This document shows, piece after piece, positions 33,590-41,831 of a stretch of 64,000 nt of DNA. Source of the DNA: Bradyrhizobium jicamae (GTDB taxonomy: Bacteria; Pseudomonadota; Alphaproteobacteria; Rhizobiales; Xanthobacteraceae); the NCBI RefSeq assembly GCF_018130215.1, contig NZ_JAFCKQ010000001.1, positions 310,001 to 374,000 of the forward strand. Direction: 5' to 3'. Under the pieces are notes generated by a model. It searched no databases. It saw only the letters and a list, made by a program, of their open reading frames with translations, and had not been told where the DNA came from. Made by a program: the position numbers and the translations under genes. Every line of letters starts with the position of its first letter. The first letter of the stretch is position 1.

Positions 33590-34669
33590 CTAAATCGCGC
33601 TCAGGCCCAGCCATCCCGTGTAGAGCCCGACGACGACGATCAGCGCCGCCGAAGCGTATGGCGCCTGGCGCGCGAAGCGGCTGAAGCCGGTCCAGCGCCG
33701 CTCGATATGGCGCATGCTCAGGGCCGCCAGCACGCCGGTCGAGACCATCGTGATCGCAAGCCCGATGCCGAAACAGAGCACCAAAGTGAAGCCGAGGCTG
33801 AACTGCTTGAGCTGGATGCAGAGCAGCAGCACGGTAATCGCCGCCGGACACGGGATCAGGCCACCGCCCAGCCCGAACAGCACGATCTGCCACGTCGTGA
33901 CGGTCCGCCCAGCAAAGCGCTTGCGGATGTCGGCGGCGTGCGCGCGGGCGTGCGCGTCATCCTCTTCGCCGAGATTCAAGTGGCTGTGGTCGTGGTCATG
34001 CTCATCGAACGCGGTCTCGAACACATCGGCGCGCCCGCGCAGCGACAATCTAGCCCTGAAGGCGTGAGGCTCCGGAATCTCGTCGACGCTTTCAAGGAAG
34101 CCGTCGCGGCCGACGAGCGCGAACGACTGCCGCGCACCGTCGGGCCGCAGCGTTTCCAGCATGATCGCATCAGGCGCCGGCAGCGTGCCGTGTTCGGCGC
34201 GAATACGCCAGCGCGGCGGCACGCCGTCCTCGAAGATCTCGAGCGTCAGCACGCCGCCGGCGATCGCGATCCGGACCACCTCGTCATGGTGATGATGGTG
34301 GTCGTGATCATGATCCCCGGCGTGCTGCTCGCGCCAGGTCCGCCACGCCATCCAGACGGCGATGCCGATGATCAGGACCGCTGAGCCGATCTGGAACCAG
34401 GCCTCGCTCTCCTCGCCGCTCCATTGCCGGCCAAAATACAATCCTCCGAGCGCCACCGCCCACACGATTGCCGTATGAGAGAGCGCGGCCGACAGGCCGA
34501 GCAGCGCTGCCTGCAGCACGGTGCCGCGCACCGCGATGATGAAGGCCGCCATCATGGTCTTGGAGTGGCCCGGCTCCATGCCATGCAGCGCGCCGAGCAG
34601 GATCGCGCTCGGCACGAACAGCCAGGCATGGGCGGAGCCCTGCTGCAGCAATTGGGCGAGATCGGTCAT
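33590..34669 (-). CDS. Nickel/cobalt efflux transporter, RcnA/NicO family
   Basis: 359 residues. Helices with LLGALHGMEPGHSKTMMAAF (HxxxPGH signature of the NicO family) and ALSHTAIVWAV; a cytoplasmic or periplasmic loop with histidine-rich runs HDHDHHHHHDE (about 118-128) and HDHDHSHLN (about 222-230) for metal capture; and a C-terminal half with GGGLIPCPAAITVLLLC. RcnA-type proteins export Ni2+ and Co2+. The RcnR-like repressor gene ends 4 bases upstream, so the pair form one operon with repressor first. The long loop between the two histidine runs is larger than in E. coli RcnA. Confidence 0.92.
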   Translation of the reverse strand: MTDLAQLLQQGSAHAWLFVPSAILLGALHGMEPGHSKTMMAAFIIAVRGTVLQAALLGLSAALSHTAIVWAVALGGLYFGRQWSGEESEAWFQIGSAVLIIGIAVWMAWRTWREQHAGDHDHDHHHHHDEVVRIAIAGGVLTLEIFEDGVPPRWRIRAEHGTLPAPDAIMLETLRPDGARQSFALVGRDGFLESVDEIPEPHAFRARLSLRGRADVFETAFDEHDHDHSHLNLGEEDDAHARAHAADIRKRFAGRTVTTWQIVLFGLGGGLIPCPAAITVLLLCIQLKQFSLGFTLVLCFGIGLAITMVSTGVLAALSMRHIERRWTGFSRFARQAPYASAALIVVVGLYTGWLGLSAI

Positions 34670-34673
34670 CGCG

Positions 34674-34952
34674 TCACTTGAGATATGTGCGGACGACGTC
34701 GATCAGATCAGAGGCACCCTGCGCCTTCTCCGGATCCTTCTCACGCGCGGGATCGACGACGTGATGGCGGATGTGGTCTTCGAGCAGCTCGGCGGTGAGC
34801 CCGTTCACGGCCCCGCGCACCGAAGCGACGAGCATCAGCACATCGGCGCAGCCGAGCTCGGATTCGAGCGCACGCTCGACCGCCTCGATCTGCCCCTTGA
34901 TGCGCCTGACCCGGCCCATGAGCCTGGATTTGTGCTTGATGGTATGTGACAT
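34674..34952 (-). CDS. rcnR: Nickel/cobalt-responsive repressor, RcnR type (CsoR/RcnR family)
   Basis: 92 residues, all-helical CsoR/RcnR fold. The four first-shell metal ligands of E. coli RcnR are all in place: His3, Cys35, His60 and His64 (SHT N-terminus; LGCAD; EDHIRHH). FrmR formaldehyde sensors have a different N-terminus and Glu at position 64, so RcnR is the better assignment. It should repress this operon until nickel or cobalt binds. A G-tract dyad lies 12-28 bases upstream of its start. Confidence 0.92.
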   Translation of the reverse strand: MSHTIKHKSRLMGRVRRIKGQIEAVERALESELGCADVLMLVASVRGAVNGLTAELLEDHIRHHVVDPAREKDPEKAQGASDLIDVVRTYLK

Positions 34953-34963
34953 GGCCCCATAAT

Positions 34964-34980
34964 ATAGGGGGGTACCCTAT
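34964..34980. promoter_or_regulatory. Candidate RcnR operator
   Basis: ATAGGGGGGTACCCTAT at 34964-34980: arms ATAGGG / CCCTAT and a run of six G. G-tract centred dyads are what RcnR/CsoR-family repressors recognise. The site is 12 bases upstream of the rcnR start codon, placed to autoregulate rcnR and the transporter. Confidence 0.7.
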
Positions 34981-35106
34981 CCGACAAGTAGCCCGTTCGA
35001 GCGGGGCGGGTTCCGAGCGACACACGACTGGCGCGATCAGCAAATAGCTTCCCACGTTCGGGACGCTGGATCGGCCTCCGTTGAAACCGCATGTGGGAGC
35101 TCGAAA

Positions 35107-35484
35107 ATGCACGATCAAACTATTCGGTTGGCGCTGCAGCGCCATTGGGATGCGTCTGATGCGAGCGACTTCGAGACCGAGCACGACATCTATCATGACG
35201 ATGCCGTGCTCGATTATCCGCAATCGGGCGAGCGGATCCGCGGCCGTCGAAACATCCAGCAGAGCCGGACCCTCCAGCCCAACAAGAAGCGCTTTACCGT
35301 GCGACGGATGATCGGGTCCGGCGATCTCTGGGTCACCGAATTCGTGCTGACCTATGACGGCATCCCGTCCTACACGGTGAGCATCATGGAGTTCCGCGAC
35401 GGACTGGTGGCCCACGAAACCCAGTATTTCGCCGACCGGTTCGACCCTGCGCCCTCGCGGGCGCATCTTGTCGAGAGGACATGA
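35107..35484 (+). CDS. SnoaL-like / NTF2-fold protein
   Basis: 125 residues. The NTF2-like pattern is clear: an N-terminal helix (IRLALQRHWDASDASDFE), IYHDDAVLDYPQSGERIRGRRNIQ and terminal strands with VTEFVLTYDGIPSYTVSIMEFRDGLVAHETQYFAD. Proteins of this type bind or isomerise small hydrophobic molecules; no catalytic residues can be assigned. It is divergent from rcnR (154-bp gap) and converges on the transporter operon. Single gene. Confidence 0.85.
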   Translation: MHDQTIRLALQRHWDASDASDFETEHDIYHDDAVLDYPQSGERIRGRRNIQQSRTLQPNKKRFTVRRMIGSGDLWVTEFVLTYDGIPSYTVSIMEFRDGLVAHETQYFADRFDPAPSRAHLVERT

Positions 35485-35502
35485 GCGGAAGCCGCATTCG
35501 CC

Positions 35503-36204
35503 TCACGGCGCCAGGTACCGCAGCAACTCCGGATCGCTCCGCACCTCGCCCGCCGCGCCCTGCAGCGCGACGCGGCCGCGGTCGAGCACATAGGCGTAGT
35601 CGGCGACACGCAGCGCGAGGTCGAGATGCTGCTCGACGATCACGAGCGAGATGTCCTTGGCAAGCTCGATCAGCCGCTCGGTGATCTCCTCGATGACGCC
35701 GATCCAGACGCCTTCGGTCGGCTCGTCCAGCAGGAGCAGCTTCGGATTGCCGAGCATGGCGCGGCCGATCGCCAGCATCTTGCGCTCGCCGCCCGAGAGC
35801 GTGCCGGCCGGCTGGTCGAGGCGCTGGCCGAGCTTCGGGAAGATGGTCAGGACGCGGTCGACGGCGCTCGACTCCCGATTGAGCAGCGAGCCGACGGCGA
35901 GGTTGTCGCGCACCGAGAGCCGGGCGAACACCGAATGCTCCTGCGGCACGTAGCCGATGCCGGAGCGCACCCGCTGCTCGGTGCGGCTGCGCGTGATGTC
36001 GCGGCCGTCGAAGAACAACTGGCCCTGCGAGCTCGCGAGTTCGCCGACGATGGTCTTCATCAGCGTGGTCTTGCCGGCACCGTTGCGGCCGAGCACGGCG
36101 ACGCCGCCGCGCCAGGGGATGTCGATGCTGACATCGAACAGCACCTGGCTGCGGCCATAGCCGGCATCGAGATGCCTGATATCGAGGAAGGTTGGGTCAG
36201 GCAC
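35503..36204 (-). CDS. Branched-chain/amide-type ABC transporter ATP-binding protein (LivF/UrtE-like)
   Basis: 233 residues. Walker A GRNGAGKTT (about 39-47), Q-loop YVPQEH, ABC signature LSGGERKML, Walker B LLLLDEPTEG, H-loop VEQHLD. LivF-type ATPase of the HAAT importer family, pairing with the LivG-type ATPase whose gene overlaps by 8 bases (36197-36204). Last gene of the amidase/ABC operon. The substrate is inferred from the linked amidase (amide, urea or related compound), not from this subunit. Confidence 0.93.
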   Translation of the reverse strand: MPDPTFLDIRHLDAGYGRSQVLFDVSIDIPWRGGVAVLGRNGAGKTTLMKTIVGELASSQGQLFFDGRDITRSRTEQRVRSGIGYVPQEHSVFARLSVRDNLAVGSLLNRESSAVDRVLTIFPKLGQRLDQPAGTLSGGERKMLAIGRAMLGNPKLLLLDEPTEGVWIGVIEEITERLIELAKDISLVIVEQHLDLALRVADYAYVLDRGRVALQGAAGEVRSDPELLRYLAP

Positions 36205-36931
36205 GGCGAAGATAGATCTCCTGGACGCTCTTGTTGCTCTGGATCTCCGCGACGGTACCCGACGCCAGCACGCGGCCCTGGTCGAGCACCGTGAGGCGGT
36301 CGCAGATGTCGCGGATGAAGTCGAGGTCGTGTTCGACGATGACGAGCGAGCAATGCTGCTTGATCGGCTGCAACAGCTCGCCGGTGACGCGGCGCTCCTC
36401 GAGGCTCATGCCGCCGGTCGGCTCGTCGAGCAGCAGCAGGCGCGGCCGGCCGGCCAGCGCCATCGCGATCTCGAGCCATTGCTGCTGACCGTGCGACAGG
36501 GTCGCGGCGGCATCATGGGCGCGATCGGCGAGGCGGAACTGCGCGAGCATCATCATCACCTGATCGTGCAGAGTCTTGCGCGTGCGCGAGAACACCAGGT
36601 CGAACAGGGATGAATGCGCCTGCAACGCCAGCAGGATGTTGTCGTACAGCGTCAGTGTCGGCAGCACCGAGGTGATCTGGAATTTCAGGCTCATGCCGGC
36701 GCGGGCGCGCTCGGTCGGCGTGAACGTGGTGATATCGGTGTTGATGAAGCTGACCTTGCCCGTGGTCGGCACCTCGGCGCCGGCGACGCATTTCATCAGC
36801 GTACTCTTGCCCGAGCCGTTCGGGCCGATCAGGCCGTGGAACTCGTTCTCGCCGACCGTCAGGCCGGCGCCATCAAGCGCGGTGAGCTTGCCGAACACCT
36901 TGCTGATCCCTGCGGCCTCAAGGAGCGGCAT
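36197..36931 (-). CDS. Branched-chain/amide-type ABC transporter ATP-binding protein (LivG/UrtD-like)
   Basis: 244 residues. Walker A GPNGSGKST (about 36-44), Walker B LLLLDEPTGG, H-loop VEHDLDFI. The ABC signature is LSHGQQQWLEIAMALA, the LSHGQ variant that I associate with urea-type UrtD proteins rather than standard LivG. It overlaps the permease gene upstream by 14 bases and the LivF-like gene downstream by 8 bases, so expression is coupled. It energises import across the inner membrane. Confidence 0.93.
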   Translation of the reverse strand: MPLLEAAGISKVFGKLTALDGAGLTVGENEFHGLIGPNGSGKSTLMKCVAGAEVPTTGKVSFINTDITTFTPTERARAGMSLKFQITSVLPTLTLYDNILLALQAHSSLFDLVFSRTRKTLHDQVMMMLAQFRLADRAHDAAATLSHGQQQWLEIAMALAGRPRLLLLDEPTGGMSLEERRVTGELLQPIKQHCSLVIVEHDLDFIRDICDRLTVLDQGRVLASGTVAEIQSNKSVQEIYLRRA

Positions 36932-38012
36932 CGCGCTTCTCCCTTGGCCTGATGCCGAAGCTGCCGACCCGCTCGCGCTCGCCGAGCACGAAGGAGATCA
37001 GTCCGAGCGGGCGGAACATGATCACGAGCAGCAGCAGCACGCCGAGGATGATCGGCCAGACGTCGCGGTAATTGTCCGACAGCCAGAAGCTGACGCCCTC
37101 GATGATGACTGTGCCGATCACGGCGCCGATCAGCGTGCCGGAGCCGCCGAACAGAACGTAAAGCACGACCTGGGTCGAGAACACGACGCCGAGCATGTTC
37201 GGCCAGACGAAGCCTTCGTGGAAGGCGTAGAGGCTGCCGGCGAGGCCCGCGATGGTGCCGCCGATCGCGAAGATGATCGCCTTGAGGTGCTGCGCCTTGT
37301 AGCCGAAGAAGGCGATGCGCTGCTCGTTCTCGCGCAGGCCGGCGAGCGCCAGCCCGAACTGCGAGCGCACCAGGAAGCGGCACAGCAGGTAGACCACGAC
37401 CAGGATGCCGAGCGCGAGATAGTAGAAGGTCGTCCCTTCCTCGAAGTCATAGCTGCCGAGCGACATCGACGGAATCGACGGGATGCCGTTCTGGCCGCCG
37501 AGATAATACCAGCCGCGCGCGAGCCGATCGGCGGCGTAGGAGCCGGTCAGCGTGCCGAGCGAGACGAAGATCACGCTCGACGGATAGCGCCCGAGCAGCA
37601 GGAATCCGCCGAGCAGCAGTGACGCGGTGAGCCCGATCAGCGTCCCCGCGGGCAGGATCAGGAAGATCGAGGTGACGTTGAGGTCGCGCGCCAGCAGCGC
37701 CACGCCGTAGCCGGCGGCGCCGAAGAACAGCGCCTGGCCGAAGCTCATGATGCCGGCATAGCCCCACACCAGGTCGAACGAGATCGCGAACAGCGCGAGG
37801 ATGATCACGCGGGTGGCGAACACCGTCAGATAATCCTGCAGGACCAGCGGCAGGACCAGTGCGATGAGCAGCACCAGCGCTTCGACGATCGGCAGGACCC
37901 TTCGTCCTGCCGATGCCTGTCCCGCCGGCGCGCTTTCCGCCGATACGCCTTCACCCGTCACGACAACCGGTCCCTCGCTGAGGCGAGCGACGGCCTGCTC
38001 TGCTGCACCCAT
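36918..38012 (-). CDS. Branched-chain/amide-type ABC transporter permease (LivM/UrtC-like)
   Basis: 364 residues. A polar about 40-residue N-terminal extension is followed by about 8-10 membrane helices. LivM hallmarks are DLVWGYAGIMSFGQALFFGAAGYGVAL, GRYPSSVIFVSLGTL and GLALAGLRENEQRIAFFGY (ABC-coupling helix region), with FGGSGTLIGAVIGTVIIEG near the end. It forms the heterodimeric channel with the LivH-like permease. It starts 7 bases after the binding-protein stop. Confidence 0.93.
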   Translation of the reverse strand: MGAAEQAVARLSEGPVVVTGEGVSAESAPAGQASAGRRVLPIVEALVLLIALVLPLVLQDYLTVFATRVIILALFAISFDLVWGYAGIMSFGQALFFGAAGYGVALLARDLNVTSIFLILPAGTLIGLTASLLLGGFLLLGRYPSSVIFVSLGTLTGSYAADRLARGWYYLGGQNGIPSIPSMSLGSYDFEEGTTFYYLALGILVVVYLLCRFLVRSQFGLALAGLRENEQRIAFFGYKAQHLKAIIFAIGGTIAGLAGSLYAFHEGFVWPNMLGVVFSTQVVLYVLFGGSGTLIGAVIGTVIIEGVSFWLSDNYRDVWPIILGVLLLLVIMFRPLGLISFVLGERERVGSFGIRPREKRDAAP

Positions 38013-38019
38013 CGCTCGC

Positions 38020-39240
38020 TCAGCATTCCTTGGGATCGACGAGACCGTTGCTGCGCGCCACGATCTCGTAGGTCCCGCCCTTGGCCACCGCAGTATACAT
38101 CTTCATCTTGCAGTGGCGCTTGCCCGGAACCATCTCGGCGGGCCCACCCGGCCCCTCGGCGATCTTGGCGTGATCGAGGGCGGCCGAAACCGACTCGCGG
38201 TCGACCTTGCCGGCTTCCTTGACCGCGGCCTCCCACAGTTTCAGCCCGCGATAGGTTCCGGTGGCGGCGCTGCCGGCGGCGAACAGGATGTTGCCCGGGA
38301 ACTCCTTGTCATAGGCGGCCTGGATCTTGGCGCTGACCGGGTCCTCCTTGGTCAGCACCTTGAAATAGTCGAGGCAGCTCGCGAGGCCCTCGATCTCGTT
38401 GGCCTGGTTGATGTTGAGCGTGTTCTCGTCATAGTAGACGCAGGCGAGCCGCCCGCCATTCTTCAGGAAGCCCGCTTCGTAGAGCTGCTTGAAGAACGGA
38501 CCGACGCCCGGCGGGATCACGGTGTTGAAGACCACATCGACCTTGTTGGAGATGATGCGGTTGACGGTCGCGGAGAAGTCGACCTGGTCGAGCGGGTAGT
38601 ATTCCTCGAACACCACCTCGCCGCCGTTGGATTCGATCACCTTGCGGGCGTAGACGTTGAGCGTGTGCGGCCAGACGTAGTTGGCGCTCGGCAGCGCGAA
38701 CTTCTTGCCGCCGTTCTTGATCAGCCAGGGGATGAACTCGTCGCACTGCTGCGCCGGCGTCGGCCCGGTGCAGAACAGATACGGCGTGCACTCCTTGCCT
38801 TCGTAGAGCTGCGGATAGATGTAGAGCGTCTTGCCGCGCGCCACGATCGGGTCCTTGATCGCGTTGCGCATCGAGGAGGTGATGCCGCCCAGCACCATGT
38901 CGACCTTGTCGCGCTGGATCAGCTTGCGGACGTTGCCGACCGCGATCGATTCGTTGGAGGCGGTATCCTCGATATAGAGCTCGAGCGGACGGCCGAGCAG
39001 GCCGCCGCCATCATTGATCTGCTTGATCACCATCTTGGCGACGTTGGCGTCGGCGTTGCCGGCATAGGCGATCGGGCCGGTCAGGTCGGTCGCGATGCCG
39101 ACCTTGATCGGGGCTTCGGCGGCGTTGGCCCAGTCGGGCCTGACCACCCAGCTGCCGAGGCCGGTGGCGATCGCGCCCGACGCGAAGGCGAAGTTGCTCA
39201 TGAAGCGGCGGCGTGTGAGATGCATGCGATCTGAGGACAT
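38020..39240 (-). CDS. ABC transporter substrate-binding protein (amide/urea/branched-chain type), Tat signal
   Basis: 406 residues. The N-terminus reads MHLTRRRFMSNFAFASGAIATG: a twin-arginine TRRRFM motif plus hydrophobic core, so export is probably folded through Tat. The mature part is a Peripla_BP_5 protein: IKVGIATDLTGPIAYAGNADANVAKMV, QINDGGGLLGRPLELYIEDTASNE and a second lobe with GGEVVFEEYYPLDQVDFS, close in style to the urea/short-amide binding proteins (UrtA, FmdD, AmiC). It sits 4 bases after the LivH-like permease. With the amidase first in the operon, an amide ligand is likely but unproven. Confidence 0.92.
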   Translation of the reverse strand: MSSDRMHLTRRRFMSNFAFASGAIATGLGSWVVRPDWANAAEAPIKVGIATDLTGPIAYAGNADANVAKMVIKQINDGGGLLGRPLELYIEDTASNESIAVGNVRKLIQRDKVDMVLGGITSSMRNAIKDPIVARGKTLYIYPQLYEGKECTPYLFCTGPTPAQQCDEFIPWLIKNGGKKFALPSANYVWPHTLNVYARKVIESNGGEVVFEEYYPLDQVDFSATVNRIISNKVDVVFNTVIPPGVGPFFKQLYEAGFLKNGGRLACVYYDENTLNINQANEIEGLASCLDYFKVLTKEDPVSAKIQAAYDKEFPGNILFAAGSAATGTYRGLKLWEAAVKEAGKVDRESVSAALDHAKIAEGPGGPAEMVPGKRHCKMKMYTAVAKGGTYEIVARSNGLVDPKEC

Positions 39241-39244
39241 CTGA

Positions 39245-40102
39245 CTAAACCCCTTTCCCCGAAATGAGGCCCTGCGGCCGGAATTTGATGAAGGCGATGG
39301 CGAGCACGAAGACGAGCACGTCGGCGACGACCGGCGACATGACCCATGGCAATGCGGCGCTGAGCGTGCCGATCACGCCGGCGCCCGCGACCGGCCCGAT
39401 GAAGGACCCGACCCCGCCGACCATGACCGCGACGAAGCCCTGGATCAGGAAGCGGATGCCGAGATCGGCGAACAGGCTGAATACCGGCACGATCAGCGCG
39501 CCGGCAAGTCCCGCCAGCGCCGCGCCGAAGGCGAATGTCGTGCCGTAGATCAGCGGCGTCGAGATTCCCGAGGCGCGGGCCAGCGAAGGATTCTCCAGCG
39601 TGGCGCGGACGCGCAGGCCGAACGAGGTGCGCGACAGCAGCAGGTAGCAGGCGCCCATCACCAGGAGCGTGATCACGATGATGGTGAAGCGCCAGGCCGA
39701 GATGTGGATGGAGCCGAGGTCGATCGAGCCGCCGATCGGCTCCGGCACCGTGAGATAGAAGCCGCCGATCAGCCCGCGCACGCTCTCGCGGATGATCAGG
39801 CCGAGCGCATAGGTGCCGAGCATCGCCACGATCGGCGCGGCGTAGAACCGCCTGATGATCAGCGCCTCCAGCACGAAGCCGAGCGCGCCGACCACGAAGG
39901 GCGCCGCCACCATGCCTACCCAGATCGGCAGCCCGCCGCTATACGCCAGATAGGTGACGTAGGCCCCGAGCAGGACGAACTCGCCCTGCGCGAAGTTGAA
40001 GATGCCCATCATGCTGGCGATGATGCCGAGCCCCAGCACGACCAGAACGATGATCGCACCGAAGCTGACGATCTCGAACGCCGCGGCGAAGATGCTAGCC
40101 AT
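39245..40102 (-). CDS. Branched-chain/amide-type ABC transporter permease (LivH/UrtB-like)
   Basis: 285 residues, about 8 membrane helices. LivH features: GLGIIASMMGIFNFAQGEFVLLGAY near the N-terminus (the NFAQGEF motif), LRVRATLENPSLARASGI (coupling loop) and FVAVMVGGVGSFIGPVAGAGVIG. It pairs with the LivM-like permease. It begins 54 bases after the amidase stop, so the amidase and transporter genes are one transcript. Confidence 0.93.
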   Translation of the reverse strand: MASIFAAAFEIVSFGAIIVLVVLGLGIIASMMGIFNFAQGEFVLLGAYVTYLAYSGGLPIWVGMVAAPFVVGALGFVLEALIIRRFYAAPIVAMLGTYALGLIIRESVRGLIGGFYLTVPEPIGGSIDLGSIHISAWRFTIIVITLLVMGACYLLLSRTSFGLRVRATLENPSLARASGISTPLIYGTTFAFGAALAGLAGALIVPVFSLFADLGIRFLIQGFVAVMVGGVGSFIGPVAGAGVIGTLSAALPWVMSPVVADVLVFVLAIAFIKFRPQGLISGKGV

Positions 40103-40156
40103 GGCGATCGACCCTTGCGACGATCCTTTCGGCGGGTGGCTGCGACAAGCGGCGCC

Positions 40157-41671
40157 TCACATCTTCTTCCAGTCGCCGGCCTGCTCGAACGCATGCGCGG
40201 CGCGGTAGATGGTGGATTCCTCGAACATCCGCCCCACCAGCATCAGCCCGACCGGCAGGCCGTCGACCATGCCGCAGGGCAGCGACATCGCGGGATGATG
40301 GGTGATGTCGAACGGCGCGGTGTTCGAGATCATCTCGAGCGCGCGCATCACATACTCCTCGCGGCTGGCATTGGGCCCCGGCAGCGGCGTCGCCTTCATC
40401 GGCGTGGTCGGCATCAGCAACAGGTCGTAGTCCTTGAAGGCCTTGTCATAGGCCGCGGTCAGCCGCCTCGAGATGTTGAGCGCCTTGCCGTAGAAGCGCG
40501 GGCCGAAATTGTTGTTGATGTAGGTGCCGAGCATCATGAACAGCTTGGTGGTCTCGGACAACGAGTCCGCCTGGCGGCGCCAGCCGCGATGGAAATCCAT
40601 CAGCGAGGTCGAATAGAGGTCGCCTCGGCTGAGGCCGTAGCCGTCGCCGAACATCATGGTCTGGGTCAGGCCTTCGGTGCCGATCGGGGTCCAGATCGCC
40701 CCGCCGGCCAGGTGCATCGGGATCGACACGGTCTCGATCGAGGCGCCGAGATCCTTGAAGCGCTTGGCCGCCTCGCGCACGCTTTCGTTGACGGCAGCTT
40801 CCGCATTCGGCTGCTCGAAACCTTCCTTGACGATGCCGATCTTCATGCCTTTGGCGCCGGCCCCCAGCGCCTTGGTGTAGTCCTCGACCTTCGGCGCCTT
40901 GATGCGCGGATCGTAGCCGTCGTCGCCGGCGAGCACTTCGAGCAGCAGCGCGTTGTCTTCCACCGTCGCGGTCATCGGGCCGGTGTGATCGACGTAGATC
41001 TCGATCGGCATGATGCCGGTATAGGGCACGAGCCCCCAGGTCGGCTTCATGCCATAGGTGCCGCAGAACGAGGACGGCATGCGGATCGAGCCGCCCTGGT
41101 CGCCGCCGATCGCCATGTCGACCTCGCCGAGCGCGACGACGACGCCCGAGCCGGACGACGAGCCGCCGGCCGAGTAGCCCATCTTGTGCGGATTGTGCAC
41201 CGGCCCGAACGAGCCGGTGTGGCTGCCGCCGGACAGGCAGAAATGCTCGCAATGCACCTTGCCGACGATCTCGGCGCCGGCATCCAGCATCCGGGTGACG
41301 ATGGTGGCGTCGAAGTCGGGCACATAGCCTTCCAGCGTCGACGAGCCGTTGGTCATCGGCACGCCCGCCAGCATGATGTTGTCCTTCAGCGCGACGGTCT
41401 TGCCCTTGAGCTTGCCGGAGGCTGCGCCCTTCACGGTCGATTTGCGGTACCAGGCGTTGTGCTTGTTATCCTCAGGCGCGGGGCGATAACCCGGCGTGCG
41501 CGGATACTTCACCTCCGGCAGTTCGTCGGGCATCGCGGCGATCAGGTTGTAGGCGTCGATCGAGCCCTGCATCAGGCCGCGGAACGAGGCCACGTCCTCA
41601 TCGGTGAGCGACAGGCCGCACTGTTCGGCGACGGCACGAAGTTGCGTTGGCGTGGGAAGGACGACTGTCAC
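40157..41671 (-). CDS. Amidase, amidase-signature family (nitrile-hydratase-associated type)
   Basis: 504 residues from GTG 41671, with CAGGAG spaced 8 bases upstream; the frame is open to 41761 but lacks a start signal there. The Ser-cisSer-Lys triad is Lys96 (ALKDN), Ser171 (AGGSSSGSG) and Ser195 (GGDQGGSIRMPSSFCG), which is the numbering I recall for the Rhodococcus nitrile-hydratase-linked amidase. Neighbouring blocks such as GLVPYTGIMPIE and DHTGPMT also fit that group. It hydrolyses amides to acid plus ammonia. First gene of a six-gene operon with a complete ABC importer. No nitrile hydratase genes lie in the window. Confidence 0.93.
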   Translation of the reverse strand: MTVVLPTPTQLRAVAEQCGLSLTDEDVASFRGLMQGSIDAYNLIAAMPDELPEVKYPRTPGYRPAPEDNKHNAWYRKSTVKGAASGKLKGKTVALKDNIMLAGVPMTNGSSTLEGYVPDFDATIVTRMLDAGAEIVGKVHCEHFCLSGGSHTGSFGPVHNPHKMGYSAGGSSSGSGVVVALGEVDMAIGGDQGGSIRMPSSFCGTYGMKPTWGLVPYTGIMPIEIYVDHTGPMTATVEDNALLLEVLAGDDGYDPRIKAPKVEDYTKALGAGAKGMKIGIVKEGFEQPNAEAAVNESVREAAKRFKDLGASIETVSIPMHLAGGAIWTPIGTEGLTQTMMFGDGYGLSRGDLYSTSLMDFHRGWRRQADSLSETTKLFMMLGTYINNNFGPRFYGKALNISRRLTAAYDKAFKDYDLLLMPTTPMKATPLPGPNASREEYVMRALEMISNTAPFDITHHPAMSLPCGMVDGLPVGLMLVGRMFEESTIYRAAHAFEQAGDWKKM

Positions 41672-41771
41672 GGCGCTCTCCTGGCGTTTTTGATCCTTGC
41701 TAGTCCTTTTGCGGGGACGCGATACCGGCTCGCGGGCGCAAGCCCCGGATCCCCGCCGCACTATTCAAAAC

Positions 41772-41784
41772 GGAAATATTTTCC
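41772..41784. promoter_or_regulatory. Dyad upstream of the amidase operon
   Basis: GGAAA-TAT-TTTCC at 41772-41784 is a perfect 5-bp-arm dyad in the otherwise GC-rich 160-base gap between the AmiC-like gene and the amidase, about 100 bases upstream of the amidase start. On the reverse strand it lies beside TTGAAA and TTGAAT boxes 17 bases apart. Candidate operator or promoter; weak evidence. Confidence 0.35.
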
Positions 41785-41831
41785 TTTTCAAGCATTATTT
41801 CACAAGACCGGCACGCCGAAGCGGGCGCGCC

